Shown here: positions 49,990 through 58,960 of the stretch, in pieces
Layout of the letters: each line of letters opens with the position of its first letter
Position numbering within the stretch: position 1 is the stretch's first letter
Assembly: GCF_000423565.1 (NCBI RefSeq)
Contig: NZ_KE384038.1
Coordinates: 186,001 to 250,000, forward strand
Origin: Runella zeae DSM 19591
Lineage (GTDB): Bacteria; Bacteroidota; Bacteroidia; Cytophagales; Spirosomataceae
Length of the DNA stretch: 64,000 nt
Direction of reading: 5' to 3'
The notes under the pieces: model-generated
Seen by the model: only the letters and a program-made list of their open reading frames with translations
The model's database searches: none
Told to the model about the DNA's origin: nothing
Position numbers and translations under genes: made by a program

Positions 49990-52725
49990 TTATTCAAATA
50001 GCCAATCTATATTTTTTTTATTTCCTGCCATGCCTGCGTCAAAAGCGGGGATTTCTTGGGAGCTTTTGACAAAACCTAAAATGAGACAAAGCCCACGCCC
50101 CAATTGAAGGGTATGAGTACCTGCCCCAAAAGAGTAAGTATGAATGTTGGCAGGAGGAAAACCATTGACCAAAATTGCGTTGGAAATTTTGATTTCAGCT
50201 TGTCCATAATCATTGGCACTTGCATCGGTTTCGAGTTCAGGAGCGGGATGATAGGCCGGATTTTTTTCGTTGAAAAAACCAACCAAGAGTTTGACGGGTT
50301 CTTGTGCCGTAAAAGTGATAGAAGTACGGTTTTGCTGTTGTACTTTTTTAGTAAACTGCAATCCCTTCAGCTCTTTAAGCTCAGGTGCTACACCGCTGAT
50401 GAGGGTGGTAGTGTCTGAAAATACGCTTTGGCCTTTGACGATTGCATATTCGCCAATGGTGGGGCTTTGGATTTTTACTATTGCAGGTTTTAGTACGATT
50501 AATTGCTTAATCCCTTGATTGGTATGTGTTTTGAGGGAGTCGATTTTTCGTTTGAAAGTATTTAGTTCTTTTTCATAAACAGGGAGCATTTCGCTCCAGG
50601 TCTTATAGTTGCCATTGGCGCCTCGCATCGGAATTTTACGCTGTTGGGTCTGCATACTGTTGGCATACAAATAGGTGTCTTTGGTCAAGGCCACAAGCTT
50701 AGTATAATAGGCTACGCTTTTCTCTAAATGTGGCAAAGCTTTCTCCAAGTCTTGGATATCGTTGGAGTATTTGAAGCGGAGCGTGGCTAAGGCTGCACGC
50801 GCTTTTTCGGCGTAGAAGTTTGCCATCGCATCTTGACAATAAACATCGTTTTTGAGGCGGTTAAACTCTTCTTGGTTTTTGGTTACACTACCAGTGGCGC
50901 GGTTGATGGCACTCACTGCTTTTTGTCCGTGTTGTACTACCTCATCGGCTACCATGAGGGGTGTTTCGCCAAGGTGTTTTTGTTGATTCCACTCTTTTTC
51001 GGTATACTCCACAATCATCTCTCCTTCGGGTGCTTCTGATTCGTACATAAGCGTAAAAAGCCCATAGCGAAAAGGATTGATGAGTTGCGTCATTAGCATA
51101 CCAAGGGTGAGGGTTTGGCGATTGCCATCCGTAATACCATAGCGACGAAGAAGCTTAGGCGAGATTTCGCCAGTTTGCTCATAAGCTTCCAGCACCTCTT
51201 TGCCTTTGTCGAGTGGAAGGCCGTACTTTTCGGCTAGTTGGCTGCTCCAGTAATTGGTTTCGAGGGAGCGGTCACGATTGGCGTTCCATGCATAGCGTGC
51301 CCATGTTTTGTACCAAATCCAGTCACGGTCTAGTTGAAGGAGACGTTGCGGGGCTTTGTCGGCGGTGTAGGGCCAATCCCAGTAGGAGGCTTGAGGATAC
51401 AGATGCAGCGCATTGGCCTCATATACCGAATGCATGGCTTGGACTGATTTCTGAACAAAATCGGGAGAACCGTAGCGAAAAGGCTCTAAGTTGGCCAGAA
51501 TGTGTACGTTTTCGACGTGTACAGTACCAATACGGCTCAAACTACGGTGCAGGTCGGCCCATTTGCCACGGGGGGTATAGGTGGTAAGTGCTTCGCCGTT
51601 GTATTTGGCCATGGTATAAAGATTTTTGTAAAGCGGCAAAGCGGCCTTCATCACACGGGGAGCGTCGGTATCATGAGCGCGTAGCACTATGGGTGGTTCG
51701 GTGGTTTTCCCTAAGGCTTTGAGCCCGTCTTGTACGCCGGGGATAATGGTTTTTGTGAACCAATCCACATCATCTTGACCTTGGCCTTCCATGGCTTCTC
51801 CTAGGGTAATAAGAAGGCCAACATTGGGGTATTTTTCAACAAAAGCGGCAATAGATTTGCGGGTATAGTCAGCAATAAGCGGTAAAATAGGGCGATTGCG
51901 GTCTTGGGTTTTGATGCCGTGTTTTTCGGCAAATGGTTTAGATACGATGATGTTATAAAACATCTGAATCACCCAAATGCCCCGCTTATCAGCTTCGGAA
52001 GTCAGAAAACGAAACATATCTTCGTTTTTCTTAAAAGTGGTTTCGTCTACCTCTACAGCATATGGATAATCCTTGAGCTTAACCAATGACGCGAAAGGAT
52101 GCCCGTTCCAGAGATAAAGAGAATTGTATCGGTTTTCGACCATCATATCAAGGTACTGAAGCCAAAGTGCTTTGTCATAAAGCCAAGGGAAAGTTTCGGG
52201 TGTATAAGGGTATTCGTACACCTCACGACCAGGCAAATAGTAAGGTTTCTGCACCCCTATGCAAGTACCGCGTAGTACCATTTCGGGCTGGTCTTTTATC
52301 GAAATTTCTGATGGTAGAACACCTTCTTTTTTGATTCTTTCTGCTAGTTCCAAACACCCATACAAAGCCCCCGATGCGTCGCTTCCAACGATAATTAAAG
52401 GCGTATTTTGAGATTTGTGTAATTGAAATCCTTCCTTGGGTTTTTGGTCCGAAAGAGCAAGATGATGGTTTTGGGCGGTGATTTGAATGCCTTTTTGGGT
52501 GAGCGTTCCGACGATGATTTGAGACGCACTTTTGCTGATGGTTTTAGTTACAGTGGTTTTATAACCTGCGTCGTTCAGGGCTTTGCTTAATTTTTCGACC
52601 CCAAAAACAATACGTGGATGCGATTCGGTGAGTACTATTTGGAGCGATTTTGGGGGAGGGGATTGGGCATATCCCTCGTTTATCGCCCATAGTATAATCG
52701 TCAAACAATAAACTATCTTTTTCAT
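49990..52725 (-). CDS. GH67-like alpha-glucuronidase family protein
   Basis: This 911-residue exported protein has a signal peptide (KKIVYCLTIILWAINEGYAQ). An N-terminal GH67/GH20-type alpha-beta domain has IVFGVEKLSKALNDAGYKT and IIVGSDASGALYGCLELAE. The TIM barrel follows with LWLQYLDMMVENRYNSLYLW, VIQMFYNIIVSKPF, GLLITLGEAMEGQGQDDV and YWDWPYTADK. The Glu in LGEAMEG is a candidate catalytic residue. A helical C-terminal region and an extra beta domain extend it well beyond true GH67 (about 700 residues), so it may be a related but separate family. The ATG at 52755 overlaps the upstream stop; 52725 places the signal peptide properly. Confidence 0.72.
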   Translation of the reverse strand: MKKIVYCLTIILWAINEGYAQSPPPKSLQIVLTESHPRIVFGVEKLSKALNDAGYKTTVTKTISKSASQIIVGTLTQKGIQITAQNHHLALSDQKPKEGFQLHKSQNTPLIIVGSDASGALYGCLELAERIKKEGVLPSEISIKDQPEMVLRGTCIGVQKPYYLPGREVYEYPYTPETFPWLYDKALWLQYLDMMVENRYNSLYLWNGHPFASLVKLKDYPYAVEVDETTFKKNEDMFRFLTSEADKRGIWVIQMFYNIIVSKPFAEKHGIKTQDRNRPILPLIADYTRKSIAAFVEKYPNVGLLITLGEAMEGQGQDDVDWFTKTIIPGVQDGLKALGKTTEPPIVLRAHDTDAPRVMKAALPLYKNLYTMAKYNGEALTTYTPRGKWADLHRSLSRIGTVHVENVHILANLEPFRYGSPDFVQKSVQAMHSVYEANALHLYPQASYWDWPYTADKAPQRLLQLDRDWIWYKTWARYAWNANRDRSLETNYWSSQLAEKYGLPLDKGKEVLEAYEQTGEISPKLLRRYGITDGNRQTLTLGMLMTQLINPFRYGLFTLMYESEAPEGEMIVEYTEKEWNQQKHLGETPLMVADEVVQHGQKAVSAINRATGSVTKNQEEFNRLKNDVYCQDAMANFYAEKARAALATLRFKYSNDIQDLEKALPHLEKSVAYYTKLVALTKDTYLYANSMQTQQRKIPMRGANGNYKTWSEMLPVYEKELNTFKRKIDSLKTHTNQGIKQLIVLKPAIVKIQSPTIGEYAIVKGQSVFSDTTTLISGVAPELKELKGLQFTKKVQQQNRTSITFTAQEPVKLLVGFFNEKNPAYHPAPELETDASANDYGQAEIKISNAILVNGFPPANIHTYSFGAGTHTLQLGRGLCLILGFVKSSQEIPAFDAGMAGNKKNIDWLFE

Positions 52726-52754
52726 CAGAAATGGAGGATTAGGAGCTAAAACCA

Positions 52755-54629
52755 TTAGAAGGAGCTGGTTTGTAAAGATTTTATAAAAAATACCGCTTCT
52801 GTATCGTGGGCATCGGCGTTGGGCAAATCGTAGTTTTGGTCGGTGGGGGTATCGGCATCAGGAAAACGACGTACCTCGCCCGTCCGAAACACCACCCGTT
52901 TGAACGACGCTATAGGTGCAAAAAATACCTTGGCACCCTTGCTTTGACCATTTATAAAAACATTGAAAATGCGCTTACTTTGGTCAAGTTCAAGGCGAAT
53001 GTCATAGGTTTTTCCTGCTTCATATTTCATGATGTTGGAATTTCGATAACCTACTTTTACTTTGAGTTCACCATCACTGTCAAAAATTAGGCGAGTGGCA
53101 GCCGTGCCTTTGGCATCTTGCATCTCAATGTGCAATTTACCATGGGAGGTTTGTTGGGCTGTTATGGAAAAAGCAACGGTAAGTTTTTTAGATTCAGGAA
53201 TGATTCTTTCCGCTTTGGCATAATCAAATTTATCACTGTCGCGGAGTACCAAAGCCCGTGTCCCGTCAATAGTGGATTCAATTTTGACCGATGCTTGCAG
53301 TGGACTGTAAATATTCCAATAGGTGAGGGCAGTATTGGAGGGTATTTCGTTGAAAGATTCTTTTACGTGGGTTTTTACTTCGTCAGTGATGGGCACAGGA
53401 ATCTTAGATACCCAAATATCTTCTTTATTCATGCTATAAGTGACCCAGAGGTTTTTGTCGGCAGGAGTGCCATTGCCTTCTTCGATGCCCCTTACGTACT
53501 GGGGGCCATATGATTTATAATTGCCTCCGTACCTCATCGAAGTGATTTCGCCATTGATAAGCAATAGGTTGGTATAAGTAAGGCCGTTGGTACTGGTCGA
53601 AACGGCAAGTGGCCAGCGAAATTCGGCGGGATTATAAACTGTAGCATATTTGCCGTCGGTGGTGCGTTGTCCCCAGATTTTGGCATTGCTGTTGATAAAT
53701 CCTGGCGCACGTAGGGGCGCATAAAGCCAAGTTTTACCATTGTCGCGGCTGACAGACGTAAGGGCGTGTTTCCATAAACCTACTACGTTGCCATTGGCTA
53801 AATGATAGTAACTAAAAGCCTTCAGTTCTCCTTTGAGCGGAATGAGCGGGTCGTTGCGGTCGGCTTCTTCGAGCCACTGTTGCATCATCAGCGTATTGGA
53901 AAGTAGCTCGTTGCAAGCGTCTACAAAACCGGCGTCTTTGGAAGTGGTGTAAAAAGGATAAGCAGATTTACTTTTTTCCCAAGAAGAATTGTGACGGATA
54001 AAAAAGATGTCGCCCAGTTTGCCATCGCTGTAGATTTCGCGTACTACCCGGCCTATGCCTTTGCCATCGTTGGGGTCGTCTTTGGCGTCCAATGCAATCC
54101 CATAATAACCCAAAGCTAACAGGCGATTTTTTTTAGACACAAAAAAGCCCATACGTTGATGCATCACCGCGTCTAAGTTTTTGGCTACCCCTTCATAACC
54201 TTGTTTTTGCCAGCCATCAGGAATTCGATAAGGAGGGAAGATGACCGTAGGTCGCGTCCATTGGTATCCGTCTTTGGAAGTCGCCAAGAGCGTCGCCCCG
54301 GGAGGTACATGTTCGCCTACGGGATTGCTGAGATAGTGTAAATAAAAAGTGCCGTTCCAATAAGCCAACATTGGCGCGTGGTTGTAGGTCCAGTTGAGGG
54401 CTAAACCTTCTTTGTTGTCACGATTGGCTCTAAAAACCTGAATGTTATGAACACCCACGGCGGGACTTAATTGGCCGTGATGATAATCCACATTGGAGAG
54501 GGTTTGGCCCACATATCGAATCGTATTTTGGGCATTTGCTAGCAGCCCCCACCCTATTATCGACAGGGTGAAACACGTTCTTTTGAAGGACAATATATGT
54601 TTGTTTATGTTATAAAAAGTAGGTGTCAT
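52755..54629 (-). CDS. Sialidase-fold (BNR propeller) glycoside hydrolase-like protein
   Basis: This 624-residue exported protein has a signal peptide near residues 14-34 (FTLSIIGWGLLANAQ). A six- or seven-bladed propeller follows, with Asp-box-like turns TSKDGYQWTRP, SVSRDNGKTWLYAPLRA and STNGLTYTNL. A C-terminal jelly-roll at about 440-600 has TYDIRLELDQSKRIFNVFINGQ. Propellers of this kind include exo-sialidases and the alpha-L-rhamnosidase/glucuronyl-rhamnose families that act on pectins and arabinogalactans. Its place in a pectin-related locus makes the latter more likely than a sialidase, but that is inference. It starts four bases after the GH43-like gene. Confidence 0.75.
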   Translation of the reverse strand: MTPTFYNINKHILSFKRTCFTLSIIGWGLLANAQNTIRYVGQTLSNVDYHHGQLSPAVGVHNIQVFRANRDNKEGLALNWTYNHAPMLAYWNGTFYLHYLSNPVGEHVPPGATLLATSKDGYQWTRPTVIFPPYRIPDGWQKQGYEGVAKNLDAVMHQRMGFFVSKKNRLLALGYYGIALDAKDDPNDGKGIGRVVREIYSDGKLGDIFFIRHNSSWEKSKSAYPFYTTSKDAGFVDACNELLSNTLMMQQWLEEADRNDPLIPLKGELKAFSYYHLANGNVVGLWKHALTSVSRDNGKTWLYAPLRAPGFINSNAKIWGQRTTDGKYATVYNPAEFRWPLAVSTSTNGLTYTNLLLINGEITSMRYGGNYKSYGPQYVRGIEEGNGTPADKNLWVTYSMNKEDIWVSKIPVPITDEVKTHVKESFNEIPSNTALTYWNIYSPLQASVKIESTIDGTRALVLRDSDKFDYAKAERIIPESKKLTVAFSITAQQTSHGKLHIEMQDAKGTAATRLIFDSDGELKVKVGYRNSNIMKYEAGKTYDIRLELDQSKRIFNVFINGQSKGAKVFFAPIASFKRVVFRTGEVRRFPDADTPTDQNYDLPNADAHDTEAVFFIKSLQTSSF

Positions 54630-54633
54630 CTTT

Positions 54634-55542
54634 CTATGGGGCTTGGATAAGTTTTTTAATTACTTGTGGCTTTACCTCCAAAATAGTGCCGTGCTTGTGT
54701 CCTTCTGGAATTGAGATTTGAGGAGATGCATTGGTAAAAGACTTAAAATCAGTGGTTTTAATGGCGTCGTAACATTTGTCTTGATAAGTGTCAAAATAAA
54801 TCAGCCACTCTTTTCCCACTTTAGTGACCGAGGGACCTTCCGTAAATTTTTTGGTAAAAGGAGTCGAAACATTTTCAAAAGGACCTAGGGGTGTTTTGCC
54901 AAAAGCAACTTTAAGATTTCGTTCAGGACGAGTGTTGTCTTTTAGCACAAGTACGTAGTCATTTTTCTGACGTTTTACTATCACGGCATCAATCACACTG
55001 AAGGCCGGGTCAAAAAAGAGCTTGGTAGGCGAAAAAGTCTTGAAATCTTTGGTAGTGGTATAATACATTCGGTGGTTATTTTCTTCGTCTTCTACGCCTT
55101 TGGGAAAACGAAACGGAATCGTCGAGGCCCAGATAATGATGAATTGATCGGCCTCATCGTCATAAAATAGCTCAGGTGCCCATACATTGACGGTAGAAGG
55201 CTCGTGAGCCATGACAGGCAGGAGCTGTTGGTCTGACCAATGAACCAAATCTTTGGAATAGGCATAGCCAAACCCCTTGTCGCCTTTCCAACTCGTAGTC
55301 CATACCAAATGAAATGTCCCGTCTTTGCCTTGTGCCATCGAAGGGTCGCGCATTACTTTTTGATTACCGATTTGGGGTGCCAAAAAAGTCTTTTTTAGGT
55401 CGTTCCAATGATAGCCGTCGTAGCTATAAAGCAGCCGCAGACCTTCGTTGGCGGGTTCGTGAAAAGAAGTAAAAATCCAAGCTTTTTTTTGACAAGAACT
55501 TAGTAGTAAAGTAGAAAGTAAAACGAGTAGCCACTGTTTCAT
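54634..55542 (-). CDS. GH43-type five-bladed propeller glycosidase, lipoprotein
   Basis: This 302-residue lipoprotein (Cys at residue 17, LLLSSCQKK) matches the GH43/GH117 five-bladed propeller clan. The catalytic triad is visible: Asp in VMRDPSMAQ (base), Asp in FSVIDAVIV (pKa modulator) and Glu in KKFTEGPSV (acid). Blade repeats include TFHLVWTTSWKGDKGFGYAY and WAPELFYDDEADQFIIIWAS in parts. Families of this clan release alpha-L-arabinofuranose, beta-xylose or galactose. Being a surface or periplasmic lipoprotein suits debranching of an imported oligosaccharide. The start at 55542 is chosen because the earlier ATG (55587) only adds residues overlapping the upstream gene. Confidence 0.85.
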   Translation of the reverse strand: MKQWLLVLLSTLLLSSCQKKAWIFTSFHEPANEGLRLLYSYDGYHWNDLKKTFLAPQIGNQKVMRDPSMAQGKDGTFHLVWTTSWKGDKGFGYAYSKDLVHWSDQQLLPVMAHEPSTVNVWAPELFYDDEADQFIIIWASTIPFRFPKGVEDEENNHRMYYTTTKDFKTFSPTKLFFDPAFSVIDAVIVKRQKNDYVLVLKDNTRPERNLKVAFGKTPLGPFENVSTPFTKKFTEGPSVTKVGKEWLIYFDTYQDKCYDAIKTTDFKSFTNASPQISIPEGHKHGTILEVKPQVIKKLIQAP

Positions 55543-55562
55543 AGAAGGTGGGATTTTAAAAA

Positions 55563-58500
55563 TCAAGGGTTTGTTTTTTTGAGCCAAACTACCTGTGGGG
55601 TTGTGGAAGTGGTTTGGATTTTTACCATTTCTCCACCCCTAATCATTTGTTCTTGAAGGATAGATTGGCCCGTTTTAGGGTTTATAAAATATACCAAGAA
55701 GGAATTTTTAGTAGTGCGCAGGTCTATTTGAATTTCGTCAGAAATCTCATTGTAAACTACAAATCCAACTTCAGGATTACCAAGTGTCCACTGATGAGGG
55801 TATAAGGAGACCAAAGGTGTCATAAGTGCGACGTCTTTGGCAAAATGAGCATCATTAATCATCGGAATACTGGCTAGCGAACCACCCGCCATCAAAACTG
55901 CCCAGCCTAGGGTATCGAAACTATCTGCTGAATAGATGACTGCTTTTTGGGGGTATTTTTGGCGGTACTCATTTACGGCGCGGTATACTTGGTCAAAAGA
56001 GCTGCGTTTTGGGGGAGTAAGGCGGGCGTGTTGGCGAGGGGCAAGGTTTTGGCCACCTGCGGGGGCATAGAGGCTTCCATTGGCCTGATAATGCCAATAT
56101 CGAATGTCTATCACATCCACGACGGCAGCGCGTGGGCCATCGCTCAAAATCGCATCTTGCACATCTTTGGTGGTACTAAGGGCAATCCAGACATTTTTTT
56201 TCTTCTCTTGTTCCCATTCTTTGATGACATCTAGCCAAAACTGAACAAAAGACAATGACCCTGTAAACTCAGCACTGATAGCATGAATGACTCCTGCTTG
56301 GGATGCGAAGTTGTCGAGACACTGACGAATGTAAGCGCGGTGTAATTTTTTGCGCACGGGGTGCGAAACATCATAAAACTGCTCGGCCATAAAAATACGC
56401 TTGTCGCCCGCATAGGGTACAGGTTCGGGAAAACCGGTTTGGTTGATATTGTTGGCGGGTCGCCACGGGAAATCCGCATAATGTGCGCCTGCCTCGATGA
56501 TATTGTGTTGGAAATAATGTTGATGGAGCAGTACCAAGTTTTTTTGGTCGGCCAAGGTTGCAAATTCTTTTAGCCTACTCCAATACCATTTGTTGTATTT
56601 GGTCAAATCATATTTGCTAAGGCCGTCCCAAGCGGTTTCGTGGCCACTACGTGCAAAGGGTAATTCGTAAAAAGGAGCCCAAACGTCTCCATCCATGCGT
56701 CGGATACGCTCGTGGTCGTCGCGGCGACGGTCGTACCATAGACCATAGTTGTGATCCAACGTGACGATATTGTTGGTTTTCATCCAGTTGCTTACTTCTT
56801 CCAAATCATCCGTAAGGCCATTTCCAGTCATTCGGGGTACAAAACGCGTAATGTGTGGCTTGGCATTGGCTAGGCCATAAGGCCGTGCGCTGCCATTCCA
56901 CCACGAAACCTCATGCTTTTTGCCCGTAAGAAGGGCTTGGTTTCGGGTCAACCAACCATTTTGTATTTGTAAAATAGACGACAGCGGCGACGCCACAGGG
57001 GACTTTAGGCCGATTTCGTCGATGGTTTTGGCGTTTGAGTGTATCGTTAAAGCTTGTCTTTCAGATGCTTTTTGGATGAATTCGGGCAAACTGAGAGCAG
57101 GCACTTGGGCCGATTGGGTAAGGGCAGCGGCTACTTCTACTTTGGGACTACTAGAAGCTTCGGTAGGAGTAGGCATCAAAATCGTACGGGAAGAGATAGC
57201 TGCGCCTAGTCGGTCTTGGAGCTGGGCGTAGTACAGACTACGGGGTTTGATATGCTCGTTTGACATATTCCAGTAGCCATCGCCTGCAAACTGCGCCCAC
57301 GTTCCGAAAGCCCAGTTTTGAGCCGTGGGTGGGCTATAACATTCTACTTTGGCGGCGGTACATTGCCAAAAAATGCTGTTGGCCGCCGTCCAGCCTGCCC
57401 CTTGGCCGTCTTGCCCAAGATTGCTAAAACGTAGGGCATGACCGTCTATATTTACAATATCAAAAAGTACACCTGACGCCCAGCTATCAATCGTACCACT
57501 AAAACTGTGTGGTAAATGAGACTCGCACTGAACGAAAGCATTGGGGCCTGCGGCACAGTAGCCTACCGCAAAATCATGATAGCCATTTTCGGCATAGAGG
57601 CGCTGAAACAGGCATTGTTGGCCTTGGGTAAAAAAAGTATAACGACGCTCGCCACCGATTTCAGAAACAGGAGCTAACGCTTGGCAATCTTCTACCGTGA
57701 TACGGCGGGCATTGGCCAATACGCTGACAGCAGAGCCAGCAAAATGCTTAAAAACGATACGGCGCGCCCACGCATCTTGCACATTTTCAAACGAAATACC
57801 TACCCAACGATGGTCTTCATCTTTGGGTAGGGTTTTGTCAAAAGTTGAAACAAGGCTGAGGTTTTCGATTCCTACCTGAGCGATGTTAGACTTTTCGATA
57901 ATTGGGATTACGGAACCACCTCCAAAAGTCGTGTCTAAAGCAGTCGTGAGGGGAGCATCAAGGGTGATTTCGTTGTCGGAGATACTCACAATGGTTCGGT
58001 CCCAGAAAATATCGCGCTGATTGGGTTTCCAACCCAAGGCCGTTACGCCACCGCCAAAATGATCGGTACGGAGGCGTTGAATCCATTCTTTGGTAGAAGG
58101 GCGGTGTATCTGGACGGCTCCTCCCACTTTCAACTGTGCTGTACTTTCTACTTTGAAAGTCTGTGCATTTACAGGTATGTAGGGGGTGGTGATGCGGATT
58201 TTGGCTTTACTTGTTGAAGAAGTTTTTCCAGAAATTCTAACCAAATGCGCACGAGATGTACCCGTACCGACAATGATGGTTTCATTGGTTCCACTCCCTC
58301 TTAACACCACCCCAGAAGTATGCAAAAGCAGCTGCCCAGAAACTTCAAAAACGCCTTTGTCCAACAATACCGTCCCGCGAAAACCATTTGCATCAAGTGG
58401 TAAGGTAGATACATAGTCAATGGCCGATTGAATACGATGGGTGGCATCGCCTTTTTGTGATTTTACTAAGACTTGAATCGCTACATCGGGAATTGCCGCT

Positions 58501-58700
58501 GTACCTGCTTGGTAGCCGCAATACGAAAAATCGGGTATCCGATTGCCCAACGAATCGGGGGTATAGGCCAAAGTCCCTTGCTCAGTTTGATATACAGGGG
58601 GCTGTTTTTTAGGAGGTTTCTGAGCCAAGTTTTTAGAACCAAAACTCAGAAATACGCCTAAGAACAAGAATAAGGTTTTATGAATATCGGCAACTAACAA
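55563..58700 (-). CDS. Two-domain polysaccharide-active protein: beta-helix plus putative barrel
   Basis: This 1045-residue exported protein has a signal peptide (FLFLGVFLSFGSKNLAQ). The N-terminal half, to about residue 530, is a right-handed parallel beta-helix with AIDYVSTLPLDANGFRG, GVVLRGSGTNETIIVGTG and GIENLSLVS, as in pectate lyases and related proteins. The C-terminal half, about 570-960, resembles a (beta/alpha)8-like barrel (TLDHNYGLWYDRRRDDHERI, LVLLHQHYFQHNIIEAGAHY, IHAISAEFTGSLSFVQFWLD); the Glu in AEFTGS is a candidate catalytic residue. No ATG is available upstream of the signal: an in-frame stop at 58722-58724 leaves only a TTG (58700) or ATT start. I recognise a DUF4955-like beta-helix but cannot name an activity. 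Confidence 0.78.
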   Translation of the reverse strand: MLVADIHKTLFLFLGVFLSFGSKNLAQKPPKKQPPVYQTEQGTLAYTPDSLGNRIPDFSYCGYQAGTAAIPDVAIQVLVKSQKGDATHRIQSAIDYVSTLPLDANGFRGTVLLDKGVFEVSGQLLLHTSGVVLRGSGTNETIIVGTGTSRAHLVRISGKTSSTSKAKIRITTPYIPVNAQTFKVESTAQLKVGGAVQIHRPSTKEWIQRLRTDHFGGGVTALGWKPNQRDIFWDRTIVSISDNEITLDAPLTTALDTTFGGGSVIPIIEKSNIAQVGIENLSLVSTFDKTLPKDEDHRWVGISFENVQDAWARRIVFKHFAGSAVSVLANARRITVEDCQALAPVSEIGGERRYTFFTQGQQCLFQRLYAENGYHDFAVGYCAAGPNAFVQCESHLPHSFSGTIDSWASGVLFDIVNIDGHALRFSNLGQDGQGAGWTAANSIFWQCTAAKVECYSPPTAQNWAFGTWAQFAGDGYWNMSNEHIKPRSLYYAQLQDRLGAAISSRTILMPTPTEASSSPKVEVAAALTQSAQVPALSLPEFIQKASERQALTIHSNAKTIDEIGLKSPVASPLSSILQIQNGWLTRNQALLTGKKHEVSWWNGSARPYGLANAKPHITRFVPRMTGNGLTDDLEEVSNWMKTNNIVTLDHNYGLWYDRRRDDHERIRRMDGDVWAPFYELPFARSGHETAWDGLSKYDLTKYNKWYWSRLKEFATLADQKNLVLLHQHYFQHNIIEAGAHYADFPWRPANNINQTGFPEPVPYAGDKRIFMAEQFYDVSHPVRKKLHRAYIRQCLDNFASQAGVIHAISAEFTGSLSFVQFWLDVIKEWEQEKKKNVWIALSTTKDVQDAILSDGPRAAVVDVIDIRYWHYQANGSLYAPAGGQNLAPRQHARLTPPKRSSFDQVYRAVNEYRQKYPQKAVIYSADSFDTLGWAVLMAGGSLASIPMINDAHFAKDVALMTPLVSLYPHQWTLGNPEVGFVVYNEISDEIQIDLRTTKNSFLVYFINPKTGQSILQEQMIRGGEMVKIQTTSTTPQVVWLKKTNP

Positions 58701-58754
58701 AATACTTGTATGATTTAAGGACTAAAACATTATTAATCGTTAGTGGTGGTTTTA

Positions 58755-58773
58755 ATCCAATTTCATATTGGAT
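58755..58773. promoter_or_regulatory. Inverted repeat upstream of the beta-helix gene
   Basis: ATCCAAT (58755-58761) and ATTGGAT (58767-58773) enclose five bases. It lies about 55 bases upstream of the start at 58700, a plausible place for a regulator site. Confidence 0.3.
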
Positions 58774-58812
58774 CGATGATTAAGTGCTTATACATAGTTA
58801 ATAGTTATCTGC

Positions 58813-58912
58813 AAGGGCTTCAGCCCTTAATTTTAACCAATATGCTTGAAAAATTCAGGGCTGAAGCCCTTGTGATTTTTTCCTTTTTTAGCCTCAGCCT
58901 AAAGGCGTGGGG
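58813..58912. repeat. Nested REP-like palindromes
   Basis: AAGGGCTTCAGCCCT (58813-58827) and its exact reverse complement AGGGCTGAAGCCCTT (58857-58871) each form a hairpin alone and can pair with each other across 29 bases. They are followed by a third hairpin at 58892-58912 that is nearly identical to 23242-23262. The layout recalls REP/BIME intergenic elements. Confidence 0.75.
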
Positions 58913-58960
58913 TTAGAATATCGTATTTAAGTGGGTGAAACGAGACGGGTCTCTTTCCTG

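Noticed and set aside
51213-51587. 124-codon plus-strand frame within the GH67-like gene
   Set aside because: It is antisense to a clear coding region and rich in Arg, Gly and Ser, as expected of a shadow frame.
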